A stretch of DNA of 64,000 nt from Pristionchus mayeri. Taxonomy: Eukaryota > Nematoda > Chromadorea > Rhabditida > Neodiplogasteridae. A program made the translations under genes and the position numbers. The first letter of the stretch is position 1. Every line of letters begins with the position of its first letter. This document shows positions 1 through 10,982 of this stretch, in pieces. Location: contig BTRK01000006.1 in assembly GCA_036245805.1 (NCBI GenBank), forward strand, positions 22,352,365 through 22,416,364, read 5' to 3'. The notes below the pieces were generated by a model. That model ran no database searches and was not told the DNA's origin. It saw only the letters and a program-made list of their open reading frames with translations.

Positions 1-3000
1 CCTTGAACTTCTTGTCGATCTGCTGGAAGTAGAGTCTCGCTTGCTTCTCGATCTTCTTCGCGATCATATCGAAATCCTGCTGATTCTCGAAAGACTGCAA
101 GGGAATCATGTCAATGCATATTCCGCGTTAACTAGAGGTAACAAGTATTCGAATGGGCACTTCTTCGATTAATGACCACCCTCCCCCTCTCCCCCTCCTA
201 TCCCACTCATTTGTAGCTATTCCTCCCTGATTTTTGGCCGCTCAACCGCTCCATGCTCAATGATGAGAAGGGATGGCGGAGGGGAATTGGATGGCCGTTC
301 ATCTGACCTCTCTGTTCTGCTTCGTAGGAAGGAGTGTCGAGGGGATGTCCACGATGCAGACCACGCCCATCACAAGTCTCAATAGTTATCATTACTCCCT
401 CCTTTGGCTTCTTTATTAGACCGCACAATTTGTATGCCAATTGATTTATTAAAAAGAACACGTAGGCTAAAAATTGGAAAGCGAGGGTAAACTGTGAGTC
501 AAGTTGTTTCATGCCGCACCTACATTTTAGGAAGTGTTTCCTATTCAACAACTAGGACTTCTGGAATAAAGGACAGAGCAGTACTAAAATGTAGTTTAAC
601 TCACTTGAAATCCCTGTCTCCTCTTGCTCTGAGTGGATGAACCATGATTCTTCTTCCACTCGAATAGAAGATCGTCCGTGGCTCCGCACGTTGTTCCAGA
701 TCGAGGCCGAAATACACACGGATGTCAGATCCAGGCTGTCAACGAGAAAGAATTGTTACTTGCAGCTCTCCTAGTCCAGTGAACCTGATGGTAATATGAA
801 AAGTCAACCTAAAGATTAATTACTAACGATGCGACAATATTTCCCCGCCCAAGACCACTTACCTTGTCCTTTCCGATAGTAGCGAGTCTCTGTTTGATAT
901 GCTCGCATTGTTTCTTACATTCGTTGAGTCTCTCGCTCTTCCTTCGCTGATCAGCTTTCAGTCTACAATTGAAGAATTTAACGTACCTGACGGATTTATT
1001 CTTTACTTAAAAGAGTATCGTTCAGACTAGATTCTAAAAGGTTTGTGTCCCATTCTACTAGACCATTAATTGATGGTATATGTTGAGCAATTGGCACTTC
1101 TGCAGAAGACCGGACAAAGAGAATAGTGTTCATTCTCTTTGTCCGGTCTTTTTTTTTTCGAAGTACTTTGCATAAATTTTGGCAGTCGCAATATAGATCA
1201 GATTAGGGTTAGAGTGAGTGCTTATCGCATCTTACAAGAGTGGACCCCTTCCTCAGATGAGTAACGTCTAACAGGGCGGATCAAATATCTTTGACTTGGT
1301 CCGGTCTTCTAAAGTGCCGAGCAATTAGCAGCTCAACCAAAGTATAACGTCACTTACTCTTTATCTGTTGGTTTCATCGATAACTGGGCGTGAATCCTCA
1401 CAAGATCCTGCTGGATCGGCAGCTTCATGTTCTCTACTGCCATAATAATAAGATCGTTAAAGGTAAATTTAGGTGCAAGAGATTTATGAAATAATTCACT
1501 GTACTTTTTCTATACATCGAGATGGACTGACTATTTGTGAGTTCCTTCTTCACTCGTTCTGTCTCCCTGGTCAAGAAGCACTTCATTCCACTATCCGAGA
1601 GGAGAGTCCAACGAGGAACGGCGAAGGAACGGAGGGGATCACGAAGACGCACCTGCATTGCCAAGGATCACATCCATCCCTCCACACTAGGCATCCCTAA
1701 GCAGACTCGGCAAGTCGGCTCCACCATTGAAGATACGGGGTATGAGTCGGGATGAAGCCGTGTTGCCCTCACTACTCGACACGCCCACCTGTCTCCTGTC
1801 GATGAAGATGGAGACCTTCGAGTCGAGGTAGAGGAACTGCAGCCACTGAGACAGCGATTCCACCGAACCAGTCAAACTGAAGAACAGGCATTTATAATAT
1901 AATTAAGAGTATAAATAGATAGATGATGCTAATCATCAACTGACTTTCCGTCGGCGTCTCTCTTATGCACCACCAGATCGTCATTCTCCCACTGCAGTTC
2001 GAATCTGCAATTCAAGATGAACGCATTTCAAAACTTCACCCAACAATTGAAATCCGCTTATAAATAATCCATAAACCGCACTCATTATTCGCCATTCTCT
2101 TTAGGTCGCTCAGCACGACGACTGTTCCCGACTTGTCGCCTGAAATAACACGGTACATTGCAGCAACCCTGTGCACCCAGTACCGTATCCCACCACAATT
2201 CTACCGTAATTCGTACCGATGTTCGTTTTGAGGAAGTCGATTAGGGATTCCTCGGTGTCGAAGGGTGAATACTGCAGAATAATTGCGAGGGCGGCCGCGT
2301 GCTGCAGAAGGAAAAGGGATTGCCAGATTAAATATCGATTTATCGAGTGAGTCTCCTCTCACCTTCTCTTCTTCCTCTCCGACCATCTTCATTTTCGTCA
2401 TCTCCCCATTGGGTCCTCGTTTGTATGAAATACACGGGACGAAACACTGCAAATTAGAGTATTTGATTGTATCCCTCATAAATTATTTCAATCCCTGTTG
2501 TTTAAATCGAAATGCTAAATTCTCGACCTAATAGATAATCAGAACAGTAATTACATGATTTAGCTGTTGAAAAACAGCGGAATTGAGCAGAAGTGAAGGA
2601 ATATATTCAGGTTCCCAATGATGGTTCAAAGTTTATATTTTTGAAGGTTCGAAAATTTAAATTTTGACAAAAACAAAAAATACAAATGTTAGATCAGAGA
2701 TATCGATGTAACAAAGCGATTTGATCAAGCATTTGCAAGTAATCACTGCAATAAGTACTACCTACCAGGGTGCCTTTTAGCGACTCCAGATAGGGCAGAG
2801 AGAGCATGAGAATAGTGTACTCGTCTCCCTTCCTCGTCCCCAGCACCATCGTCTCCCCCACTCGCATCGAACCACTGCAAAGGACGAGCACCTCTACTAA
2901 TTCGCATACAGGACTACTCAGAAAAACGACTACTCAGAAAAGCCTAAGACTAAGCCTTAAAAGGCCTATGCCTGAGCCTAAGCAGCCTAAGCCTGAGCCT

Positions 3001-4255
3001 ACGCCTAAATCTAAGCCTTGGAAACCTAAGAAACCTAAGCCTAAGCAGCCAAAGCAGAATAAGGACTAAGGTTAAGGCGTTTCTGAGTAGTCGTTTTTCT
3101 GAGTTGTCCGTTACGCATTAATTCACCACTCTCTCTCTCTCTCTTCGTCGTCAGGTGCCACTTGGGTTTTTTTCACAGCCACTTTGGTTTTGATACCTTG
3201 AGCATATTTCGTAGCGGGTTTCACTAATCGACTTTCCGCAACTGCTGCGGTATCCAGTGACTACCTCTCATCTAATCCATCCTATCGTTCATCTCCATTA
3301 CTCACCTCTTGAGTCCGTTTCCGAATTGTCCGATCATTTCGACGTCTCCTCTCTTGAGTGAATAGCCGACGAGAATGGTCTTGAGAGCTTCTTCTCTGGA
3401 AACAAATGACTCTCTCCTTCTCATCATCATCAATCGCAAGTGAGACAGAGTGAGGATGCCAAATGGAGGTCTGCTAAACCAAAGGGAAAAATGTGAACAC
3501 TTTTTACTGCAAATCAATCATGTCAATATTGTCTTTCATTATCCATGTTTACATATTTTACGAAAAATATAACCCTTTGATCCGTCTACAATAGCGATAT
3601 TATCCGTGCTATTGCGACATTCTTTACAAGTTGCGAACGAGGAAAGTGCCCAATCTCCAAACCCCTCCATGCACTTCTATGAGAATAGACTGCCAATACA
3701 CTGAAGAAGTTCCTCTCCTTCTCGTCTTTCACCTGTTCATGCCCGTTCCATCGTCAACTATGAAGTAGAAGCGACTATTACGAGTCGTCCCATCCGACAT
3801 CCTCTGCTTGTATTTATCTGCAACCGCTCTCACCAATTATCGCAAACCTTACTACCTTCGTCAATTTATTGATTACTACCGTACCCCTTCCACTCACCCT
3901 TATTAATCGTTACAGTTGTAGCCTGCGAATCGATGGAATTATCGAATATTTCGCACAGAGCGGAGTTAGGTGAGGTGTGAATAGTCCTGCAACATCGTGG
4001 TGTTATTGTGGAATGCAAATGCTAATAGATAGCAAATCTGGTCTCGACTACTTCTCACCCATTTGATCGTATGTGCTCGTAAGTGACTTGGACGATATCG
4101 AAGAGCGGTTTCCCTGCTGGAAGCGAAGCCCCGTCTAAATACCACAGAGATATGGAAGAAAGGATGAATCCATTAGCCATCTTTAGATGAAAAAAACGTT
4201 TCCTAATCCATGGACGGTGTCAACAAAGCTAGCGACCCTTACCTTCTTCCGCCAT
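1..4255 (-). CDS. morc-1: MORC-family GHKL ATPase, 3' end off window
   Basis: Spliced minus-strand gene starting at the ATG at 4253-4255 (short first exon MAEE, donor GTAAGG) and running past base 1. Exons in order give the GHKL/MORC signature. ALCEIFDNSIDSQATTV (3.9 kb) is the N-box with the Mg-binding Asn; FIVDDGTGMN (3.75 kb) is the G1 box. SREEALKTILVGYSLKRG with MIGQFGNGLKR (3.3-3.4 kb) is the ATP lid, and GSMRVGETMVLGTRKG (2.8 kb) follows. Then come YSPFDTEESLIDFL (2.25 kb), the S5-like part with MKLPIQQDLVRIHAQLS (1.4 kb), IRVYFGLDLEQ and FYSSGRRIMVHP (0.7 kb), GVVCIVDIPS (0.35 kb) and ENQQDFDMIAKKIEKQ (0.05 kb). MORC ATPases act in chromatin compaction and, in C. elegans, germline small-RNA silencing (family knowledge). 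Phases join cleanly where checked and catalytic motifs look intact. The C-terminal coiled coil is not in the window. A zinc-finger gene ends 0.4 kb upstream on the same strand, so an operon is possible. Confidence 0.85.
1093..1318. mobile_element. hAT-like MITE with perfect 8-bp target duplication
   Basis: A 226-bp non-coding element in a MORC intron. The ends GGCACTT and AAGTGCC are inverted, followed inward by inverted AGAAGACCGGAC / GTCCGGTCTTCT. The flanks carry an exact 8-bp duplication GAGCAATT at 1085-1092 and 1319-1326. Near the left end there is a further hairpin (AGACCGGACAAAGAGAAT and its complement around 1104-1148). Eight-base duplications are typical of hAT transposases, and also of some Merlin and P types. 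No coding capacity. Confidence 0.8.
2904..3116. mobile_element. Telomere-repeat-bearing MITE, copy A
   Basis: A 213-bp element inside a MORC intron. The long inverted ends each contain CTACTCAGAAAA-type 12-mers twice (left from GGACTACTCAG, right ending CTGAGTTGTCC). The interior (about 2940-3075) is a degenerate array of GCCTAA / CCTAAG units, the nematode telomere repeat TTAGGC read on one strand. Flanks ACTAATTC (2896-2903) and ATTAATTC (3117-3124) match 7 of 8 and look like an aged 8-bp target duplication. A second copy lies at 12284-12484 in opposite orientation. An 87-codon ORF across it is just the repeat translated. Confidence 0.8.
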
Positions 4256-4656
4256 AGTTCGATTGATCCACGAGTATACCTTGGAAACAATGTTTTAAAG
4301 CGGATCTGAATCAACAATAGGTACGTTATTGCGCCAAGCAACGCATCAAGAGTCAGTTATCCAATATCGCACATTGAAAGTTGCTTTACCATTAAACAAA
4401 CGGATTAGACATAATTACTATTATGAAAATTTGTTGCGAAAATTCGTGAAAACGCGGAATTACTAGAAACTACTGTTTGAAAAACATGCGGGTAAATACA
4501 AATATTTAAAGAAAAATTAAACACGTGCTAAACATGCAGAGATATGCATAGGTAAGGATGACGGCTAATACACATTACACGGAATGATATCCTGGCGATA
4601 TCTAGTGGTATACGAGGAACAATGTAGATGGCAGGAGTATGGCCTGTTATGCCCTC

Positions 4657-7600
4657 TCAAACTTGATTAACAATCTCGTCCGCAGCCTTCTCCGATTCTG
4701 TTCTCTCGCGTCGATTCACCTCAAGTGCGCCGCAATCAATCAATCACCTACCGTAATCTACCGTACCTTGATCACCTTCTCGTTCCCATCAGCAGTCTTC
4801 GGCTTTGGGCACATCCGATAGACGAGGAAACCCTGAGAGGAGGTCAATGGATATTGACTGTGATCATATTTATCAGGTTACTGCCGTAGTCCACGGAGCA
4901 CTAGATCGGATGAGAACTATGACATCATGCCGCCTCTGATATATCAAAGGCGGCATGACGTCACAGTTCTCATCCGACCTGGTGCCGTCCACAGAGTTCA
5001 GAAACTCGAATCAAACGTGTTCAATCCAATTGCCATGGCGTTGGATCAATCGATAGTATAATTGTACTTCTCCTACGGTACTCACCCTTTTGTCCTCCGA
5101 GTACCCGAGGTTCGGGTCCATCTCGTACCTTATCGTTAGCTGCGAATATAACAATTACGGCATAATTACTAAATGCGTTCGTAAGAAAACGGATCCGATA
5201 GCAAAGCGGTTTCCCATGAAATGCATGCACAATTTTGTCCGTTCTTCCGAAATCGAGTAATCTAATATCACAACTCTTTCCAAAGACTCTTGTCACATAT
5301 CAAATCCAAATACTCTTTTCAACGCCAAAAACGCAAAAAAATACATGCCCGATGTGCATCAGACCGAGGCCCAGACCTCGGCTCTCACTATTTTAAGAAA
5401 ACTATCCCTTTCCATTATGGTGGAAGTATCTCATTGTTCGATATTAGTCCAAATATTCCTCAAATCCCTCCCTCTCCCTCTGTACGTACTTCCATCCTCT
5501 TCCTCTCCTTCTTCATCTTTGGATCTTCTTTCTTCTTTTCTCCCTTCACTTTCTTCATCTCCTTCTTATTTCTCTCTTCGCCTCTCTTCATTTTCTGCTC
5601 CTGCAAAGAAAATTAAGCACAATTATCTGAACGATTCAAGGGAAGTGACGCAGCTTTTAAAGGAATATTTTATCATTTAGCCAAACAAGTTTATACTTAG
5701 AAGTGCACCGAAAAAAGCATTGCTAGAACAGTATAACTAGTAAGAACGACTTAGAACGATTTAAGGCTGAATGAGACTCTTATCGAATGACACCTGAGTA
5801 AAATGGGACCCGTTACATTTTTATCCGTCATCCAATGGGACCCGTTACATTTTTATCCGTCATCCCGTTACATTTTTATCCGTCATCTCACTCTACCTTC
5901 TTACTATCCTCCTCTCCTTTCTCCTTCTTCGACAGCTCCTTTTTCTTCTCCTCCTTCTTCACAATCTTCTTCATTCTCGGCAGAAGCGAATCAGCCTGCA
6001 ATCAATCAATAATAACTCCATCACCAGCTAATATTCAATCCAAACAGCCAGCCTGCGCAATCACAACTTACCTCAATGAAACAAATCAGTTGGCAGAGGG
6101 GATTGTAGAGGGCGGATTGGCGAACAGGAGCCTTCCCCATCTTAAAGAGAGACATCATCAAAAATCGATCGAAGAGAAGCCATTGAGGACTTCCTAGCAG
6201 CAAATTCCTACCCCGAATATATCTTTTTCGATAAAAAAATAGCAACTGCGTCTGGTACGCATTTCAACTCTATTAGTAAAGGGCTATAATAGGCACTGCC
6301 AATTCGAATCAACAAAAAACTACTTCTAAAAATTAATTTGCACATTCAGCAGTTTTAGGTCAATTCGTGTCGTTCCATAATTCCTTCCTCCCGATAACCT
6401 TTACGCACCTTCTTATCGTGTCCCTCAGAGAGGAGATGGAGACGGAAGTGACGAGACGAGGGAAGAACCACACTGCACATGTCACAGTAGAAGCGACGTC
6501 CCTCCTGCAGAGAAGACTGGATGATGGAGAGACAAGACAAAAACCACCAATGTCTCACCACTAATTGCCTCGTTTTAATATTGTAAAACAGTTTAAAATA
6601 AGACACAATTCAGATTAGGGGATAGCTATGTGATTGCGACTTTGTGATATAGCAAAAATCGCGCCTTGGATCGCATTCCTCTCCCCCGTTCTCTTCCGCA
6701 TGAGAAGAGGAGGGAAAAGATATCGCATTGCGAAGTTGCAAAATAGATTGCGATATAGCAATGGAGAGCATACATGCATGCGATTTCATTAAACGTGTTC
6801 GGCTAGCAGGATTCTCTTCTCGTTCGCAATCTAATGGCGTCGAATCAAAGCTCCATCACTTCGTCTCTCTTCTTGCATCCTTCCATGAATCGATCGTAGA
6901 TCATCCTGATCTCTTCTGCGCGGCAGTGCATCGCCACCTAGCATACATTTAAATATTAATCGATAATCGATTTTCGTCCTCCACCTGGTAATTCTCCATG
7001 CAAGCGTAGCAGTGGCGGTCGCCAAGTTCCAGGGTCACTGTAAGAAGGGGACGAGGTTATTATTATTACGTAGTTATACATCAGGACTTCTAATTTACAC
7101 GCTGTCGTGGTAAATTTAATCCCGTTAGCTAAACAAAATAATCACCATAACAATAATACAATACAATACAATATTTATCTGTTATCGCTTTCTGGGCGCA
7201 GATCAAGATGTGGGGTCAGAAAAGGTCGTTCTTCTCATTTCAAGATGGTCATTTGCGGTATGCTTGCGAGAGGATGTTGGATTGCATTGCATAGATAGAA
7301 TCTCACTACAGGTCGTAAACGAAGCCTTGCGTGATTTTCGTTTTTTGACTATAACAATAAAAAAACGAAAATCGGAAATGAAAAAAAAACGAAAATGGGA
7401 AATGAGCATACATGGTATCTCCTGGTCGAGATGACTTGCGAGTTCCTTCAATTGCTCGCGAGATGGATACTTGACTGGACGAGTGGAAGTAGAACGAGAG
7501 GCCTGAGGAGAAAGAGGAGCCAGTGAGATCATCGATGGCCACGTGCACTACCTTCCTTGTACATTTCTCGCAGAATTTCGGGGCATTATGAATAATCGAA

Positions 7601-9360
7601 TCACCTCATCACTCTCTATCTCCAGATTGTTCTTGTAGCACTCGAGAGTGACGTTGAGAAGAGCGACGCAAGGGTGCACGGGATGGGAACGGAAGGCGAA
7701 CTGAAGGACTCAATTAGATATCCATTCATATCTATTAAGCAATAATATGGACTTCATCATTCCCGAAAGCACGAATACAGGTGGAAGTGGGAGAAATGGT
7801 GTACGACTGACCTCAGTGGATAGATCAGTCGTCCCCGAGATGAGACCTCCATACTCCTTCCAGATCCGACTGCACACTGCACACGGTCGTTGCTGCAAAA
7901 TATTATTCATCCACCACAGTGGAATGGTTGATGAACTGTCATATTCTGTCTATTGTACCACTCCTATAAAACTCTCTCCTTTTCTCACCAACAATCGATG
8001 CTCGACGATATCCTTAGCGGAGAGGGAACTCATCTGAGCGTCTGTGAGCGTGCCCTGGGAGTTCCAAATATATTTATATCCACCCTACCGCTTTAAGATA
8101 AAAAACAAATAACAAAATTATCGTCTATATCACCACCCATCTATTACAATTATTGTTGTGTGCTCTCAACGACAAAATAGTTACATACCGTTTTCTTCTT
8201 CGTCTTCTTCTCTTCCTTCTTGCTTTCATCTTCCTTAGAATCCGATTTCTCCGCCCTTTCTGTCTCCTTCTCGTCTTGCACATCCTCCATTAGAAGAACT
8301 GGCCCCATGAACTCCCTCAAATCATCTTTTGCATCAATTAGTTAATATTATGAAATTAAAACAGCGACCTCGCGATGACTTGATTCCTTGTTAGCTCCAC
8401 ACCCTCTCCAACGTCTTCGAATAACGGTACTGAATCATCCTGCAATTGTTAAAGCTCACCAACTTCTACGGTAGAATCATAGAGACCCACTCCCGTTAAT
8501 CTTCTCTCTTCTTTCTACACGTACTCTCCTGCCCACCTCCTTCAATAACGCGTGATTGTCGCTCTGGATGTGTTCGTAGAACGCGTCGATGTTGTTGTAG
8601 ACGAGATCGCACACCCGACAATATGGAAGAGCCGTGAATGCTTTCTGGAAGGAGAAAGCGAGATCAATGAATATAAGTTGATGGAGGGATCGCGAATTAG
8701 CATAATCTTAACCAAAAAACTGACCTTAACCAGTTAATGGTTAAATGGAATCAAGCAAACTGAATCTATCGCGAGTGCGCACCTCTCCCTCCTTCACAGC
8801 CTTTGTCTCTCCTAGTGCATCAGCCAGAATCTTTCCGACCGCCTCCTCCGTCTGAATTGGTACTAATTTGATTAGAAATTATTATTAGAAAATACCACTT
8901 TAAAACTAAACAAAGTTCTTCACACGCTATCTCGCTCTGTCTCATTGGCAATGTTTCGCGGGGAGGGGAGACATTCTGGTCAGTCTTACCTCTCGTTCCT
9001 TCCCGTTCCACACTGTAGCGAAATAGTTGATGAGTGACTCCACGTGCATCGGGAGGGGTCGGATGTGCTTATAAGTATATATAAATATATAATGACAAAT
9101 AACAAACCATCTTATCGCGTTCGGAGATCGCGGTGATGGATGAGGGAGTCCATCCATCTCCCTCCTTTGCTTTTGCCTTTTTCTTCGCTTGTTTCTCCTA
9201 TATTATTCCATTCAATAACAACATATTTAATAAATAAGGCCAAATACAGGGGAAAATGAGAACGATAAATGTACACCGCCTCAACGAATCTTAATAGATT
9301 TTCAATTAAACTGACCAGTCTGGCGCCCTCTTTCTCTAGTGCGTGGATGCACGTCGGCAT
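4657..9360 (-). CDS. Lysine-rich multi-zinc-finger protein, unidentified
   Basis: Hand-spliced from the ATG at 9358-9360 to the TGA at 4657-4659 in about 17 exons; nearly all junctions are phase 0. Order: MPTCIHALEKEGARL, EKQAKKKAKAKEGDGW, a finger YCRVCDLVYNNIDAFYEHIQ (about 8.6 kb), an acidic/lysine segment (8.2-8.3 kb), CAVCSRIWKEYGG (7.85 kb), a Cys/His segment (7.65 kb), HCYACMENYQ followed by a helical HCRAEEIRMIYDRF (7.0-6.85 kb), then a clear C2H2 finger FYCDMCSVVLPSSRHFRLHL with SEGH (6.45 kb). Lys/Glu-rich exons (5.5-6.0 kb) and a tail with YEMDPNLGYSEDKR and GFLVYRMCPKPKT follow. The C-x2-C...H...H spacing resembles matrin/U1-type fingers used for RNA or DNA binding. I cannot name the family. 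The part downstream of 6.2 kb could be a separate gene, since an ATGGGGAAG follows an acceptor there and an alternative phase would end the protein near 6.15 kb. Confidence 0.55.
4891..4990. repeat. Short foldback repeat in intron
   Basis: Two arms of about 43 bases, 4891-4935 and 4948-4990, are near-perfect inverted copies. The core ATCGGATGAGAAC and CATGCCGCCT appear in reverse complement on the other side, around a 12-base AT-rich centre. It sits in a phase-0 intron of the zinc-finger gene and is probably a small MITE. No target duplication was resolved. Confidence 0.65.
5803..5885. repeat. Short tandem repeat
   Basis: The block GTTACATTTTTATCCGTCAT occurs three times in a row, the first two preceded by TGGGACCC. 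It lies in an intron of the zinc-finger gene; simple slippage expansion. Confidence 0.8.
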
Positions 9361-9412
9361 CTCCCACTATTCGCCTTCAAAATAAGAAATTAAGAATTCT
9401 TATTATAATCTA

Positions 9413-9662
9413 CTAGTCCTATTGCGCCTCCGCCTTCGGCGGGGCTCCCGTGCTAGCGGAGTATGTTTTGCAATCGCCTATGCCGTCACTTGTTTACGCC
9501 CCCCCCTCGACCCTCGACAATGTATATATAGGTATTTATAGATACATGTATATAAAACGCAAGTGAGTGTGAAACAATTGCGAAATCGGTCGAGGAGGTA
9601 AACAATTTCGTCACGAGCATTGCGAAACCTACTGAGCTACCATGAGCACACGGGGGCAATCG
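9413..9662. repeat. Putative 250-bp TIR element
   Basis: Imperfect inverted ends CTAGTCCTATTGCGCC at 9413 and CTAGCCCGATTGCCCC (reverse strand, ending 9662) bound a GC-rich tip (hairpin CGCCTTCGGCG at about 9430) and a short AT-rich middle. TTCTTATTA occurs on both outer sides but is not directly adjacent on the left. It could be a MITE, or a Helitron-like terminus (hairpin followed by CTAG). It is the only structure seen in the 1.6-kb interval between the two minus-strand genes. Confidence 0.4.
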
Positions 9663-10982
9663 GGCTAGTTCTTATTACATAACATCGATTAAACACAACG
9701 CTCTTCATCGATTTTAAAATCAAAACGAAAACATCTAACCAATTCGATAAAGTTCGAGAAGAAATTTCGCAATCGATGGTTTCGCAATCGATCTACAGTC
9801 CTACCGTTATGAGATTCGCACAATCAATCACAAAGTGATTGATTGATTTTAAAAATTTCCTTTCCTCTATGCTACAATTACTAACAGTACACAGGCCATT
9901 CTGGTGCACAGATACTCCAATTTACATTATATTTTCGCCTTGCTCCAGAAAAAAAATAGCTTGAAAAATAGGCGCATGGCTCACTCGAATGTGTCTGATC
10001 AGTTGAGATATTTTGGTAGAATCTGTGATGTTGTGAACGATTTCGTTCGAATTGAATCATGGTAATTCTCGTGAAAGATCACCATCCTTTTGTTATGCTT
10101 GAGTACTTGCCATTGTAAGATCTAGCATGGCAAGGGGAGGGAACTGAATATTGAATGACCACTCTATTTTGTGGCGAAATGTGCAATAGTTGTAGCCGAC
10201 TTATCTTTATCTGTGAGAATTTGACCACAATCAGGGATCATACAAACCGGGTAGTGTCCACTAATTGAAGATCTCACATTTAACCAACATCGTTATTTGC
10301 TCAGTGTAAGGATATAATAATAGTTTCCCCATCAGGGCTCATTCAAAGAATCATAGATAGACAAGGGGGAAGATGTTCTTTTCGTATTATCCGGCGTACT
10401 GTCACATTAGAAGCCCACTGATACCTCCTCCATTAACGATATGATCTTATCCAAACGGAGATACACAACGAATGGGAGCGAAAAGCCCCTATCGATGAAT
10501 TGAAAGGCGGATGAAGTAATGAGAGACAGCATGCTTAACAATCTTACTTTATCGTCCTGACACATTTAAAATATCAACCTTCACAATTTTTTCAAATCCT
10601 TTAAAACAATATTCCGTTAACAATCTTATGATGCTTGCTACCTATTCGCTCAGATAAGACGGTCAACAAGCGAAGAACAATTGCAAGAGTAAGGTTTGTA
10701 TGGATCAAGTGATAACCTAGGTTATCTTCAGGCACTTTACAATGAGCACGTACAATGTGGAATGATAAAGATACATCGGTCAATGAGACCCGTATACTAC
10801 AATGCGAGGAGGTACATGCAAACTAATTTCTGGGTACTAGCAACACGCAAAAATATGATACATACTATGGGTATACTCTCTATATGCTAAATATTGGATG
10901 TATCACAAAGTAAATGTTAGCGGAAATGAGATTAATTCCTATACAAATGAGATTCTCAGCACATCTACGTTCCTATCTCTCC
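9663..10982. other. Intergenic, no gene seen
   Basis: AT-rich sequence between vps-39 (stop 10983-10985) and the zinc-finger gene (start 9360). No ORF here has convincing splice context. One perfect 16-base palindrome, GATAACCTAGGTTATC, lies near 10711-10726. It presumably holds the zinc-finger gene promoter. Confidence 0.5.

Noticed and set aside
2806..3069. 87-codon plus-strand ORF rich in Lys and Pro
   Set aside because: It is the translation of the telomere-like repeats of the MITE joined to antisense MORC sequence; periodic composition, no splice or start context.
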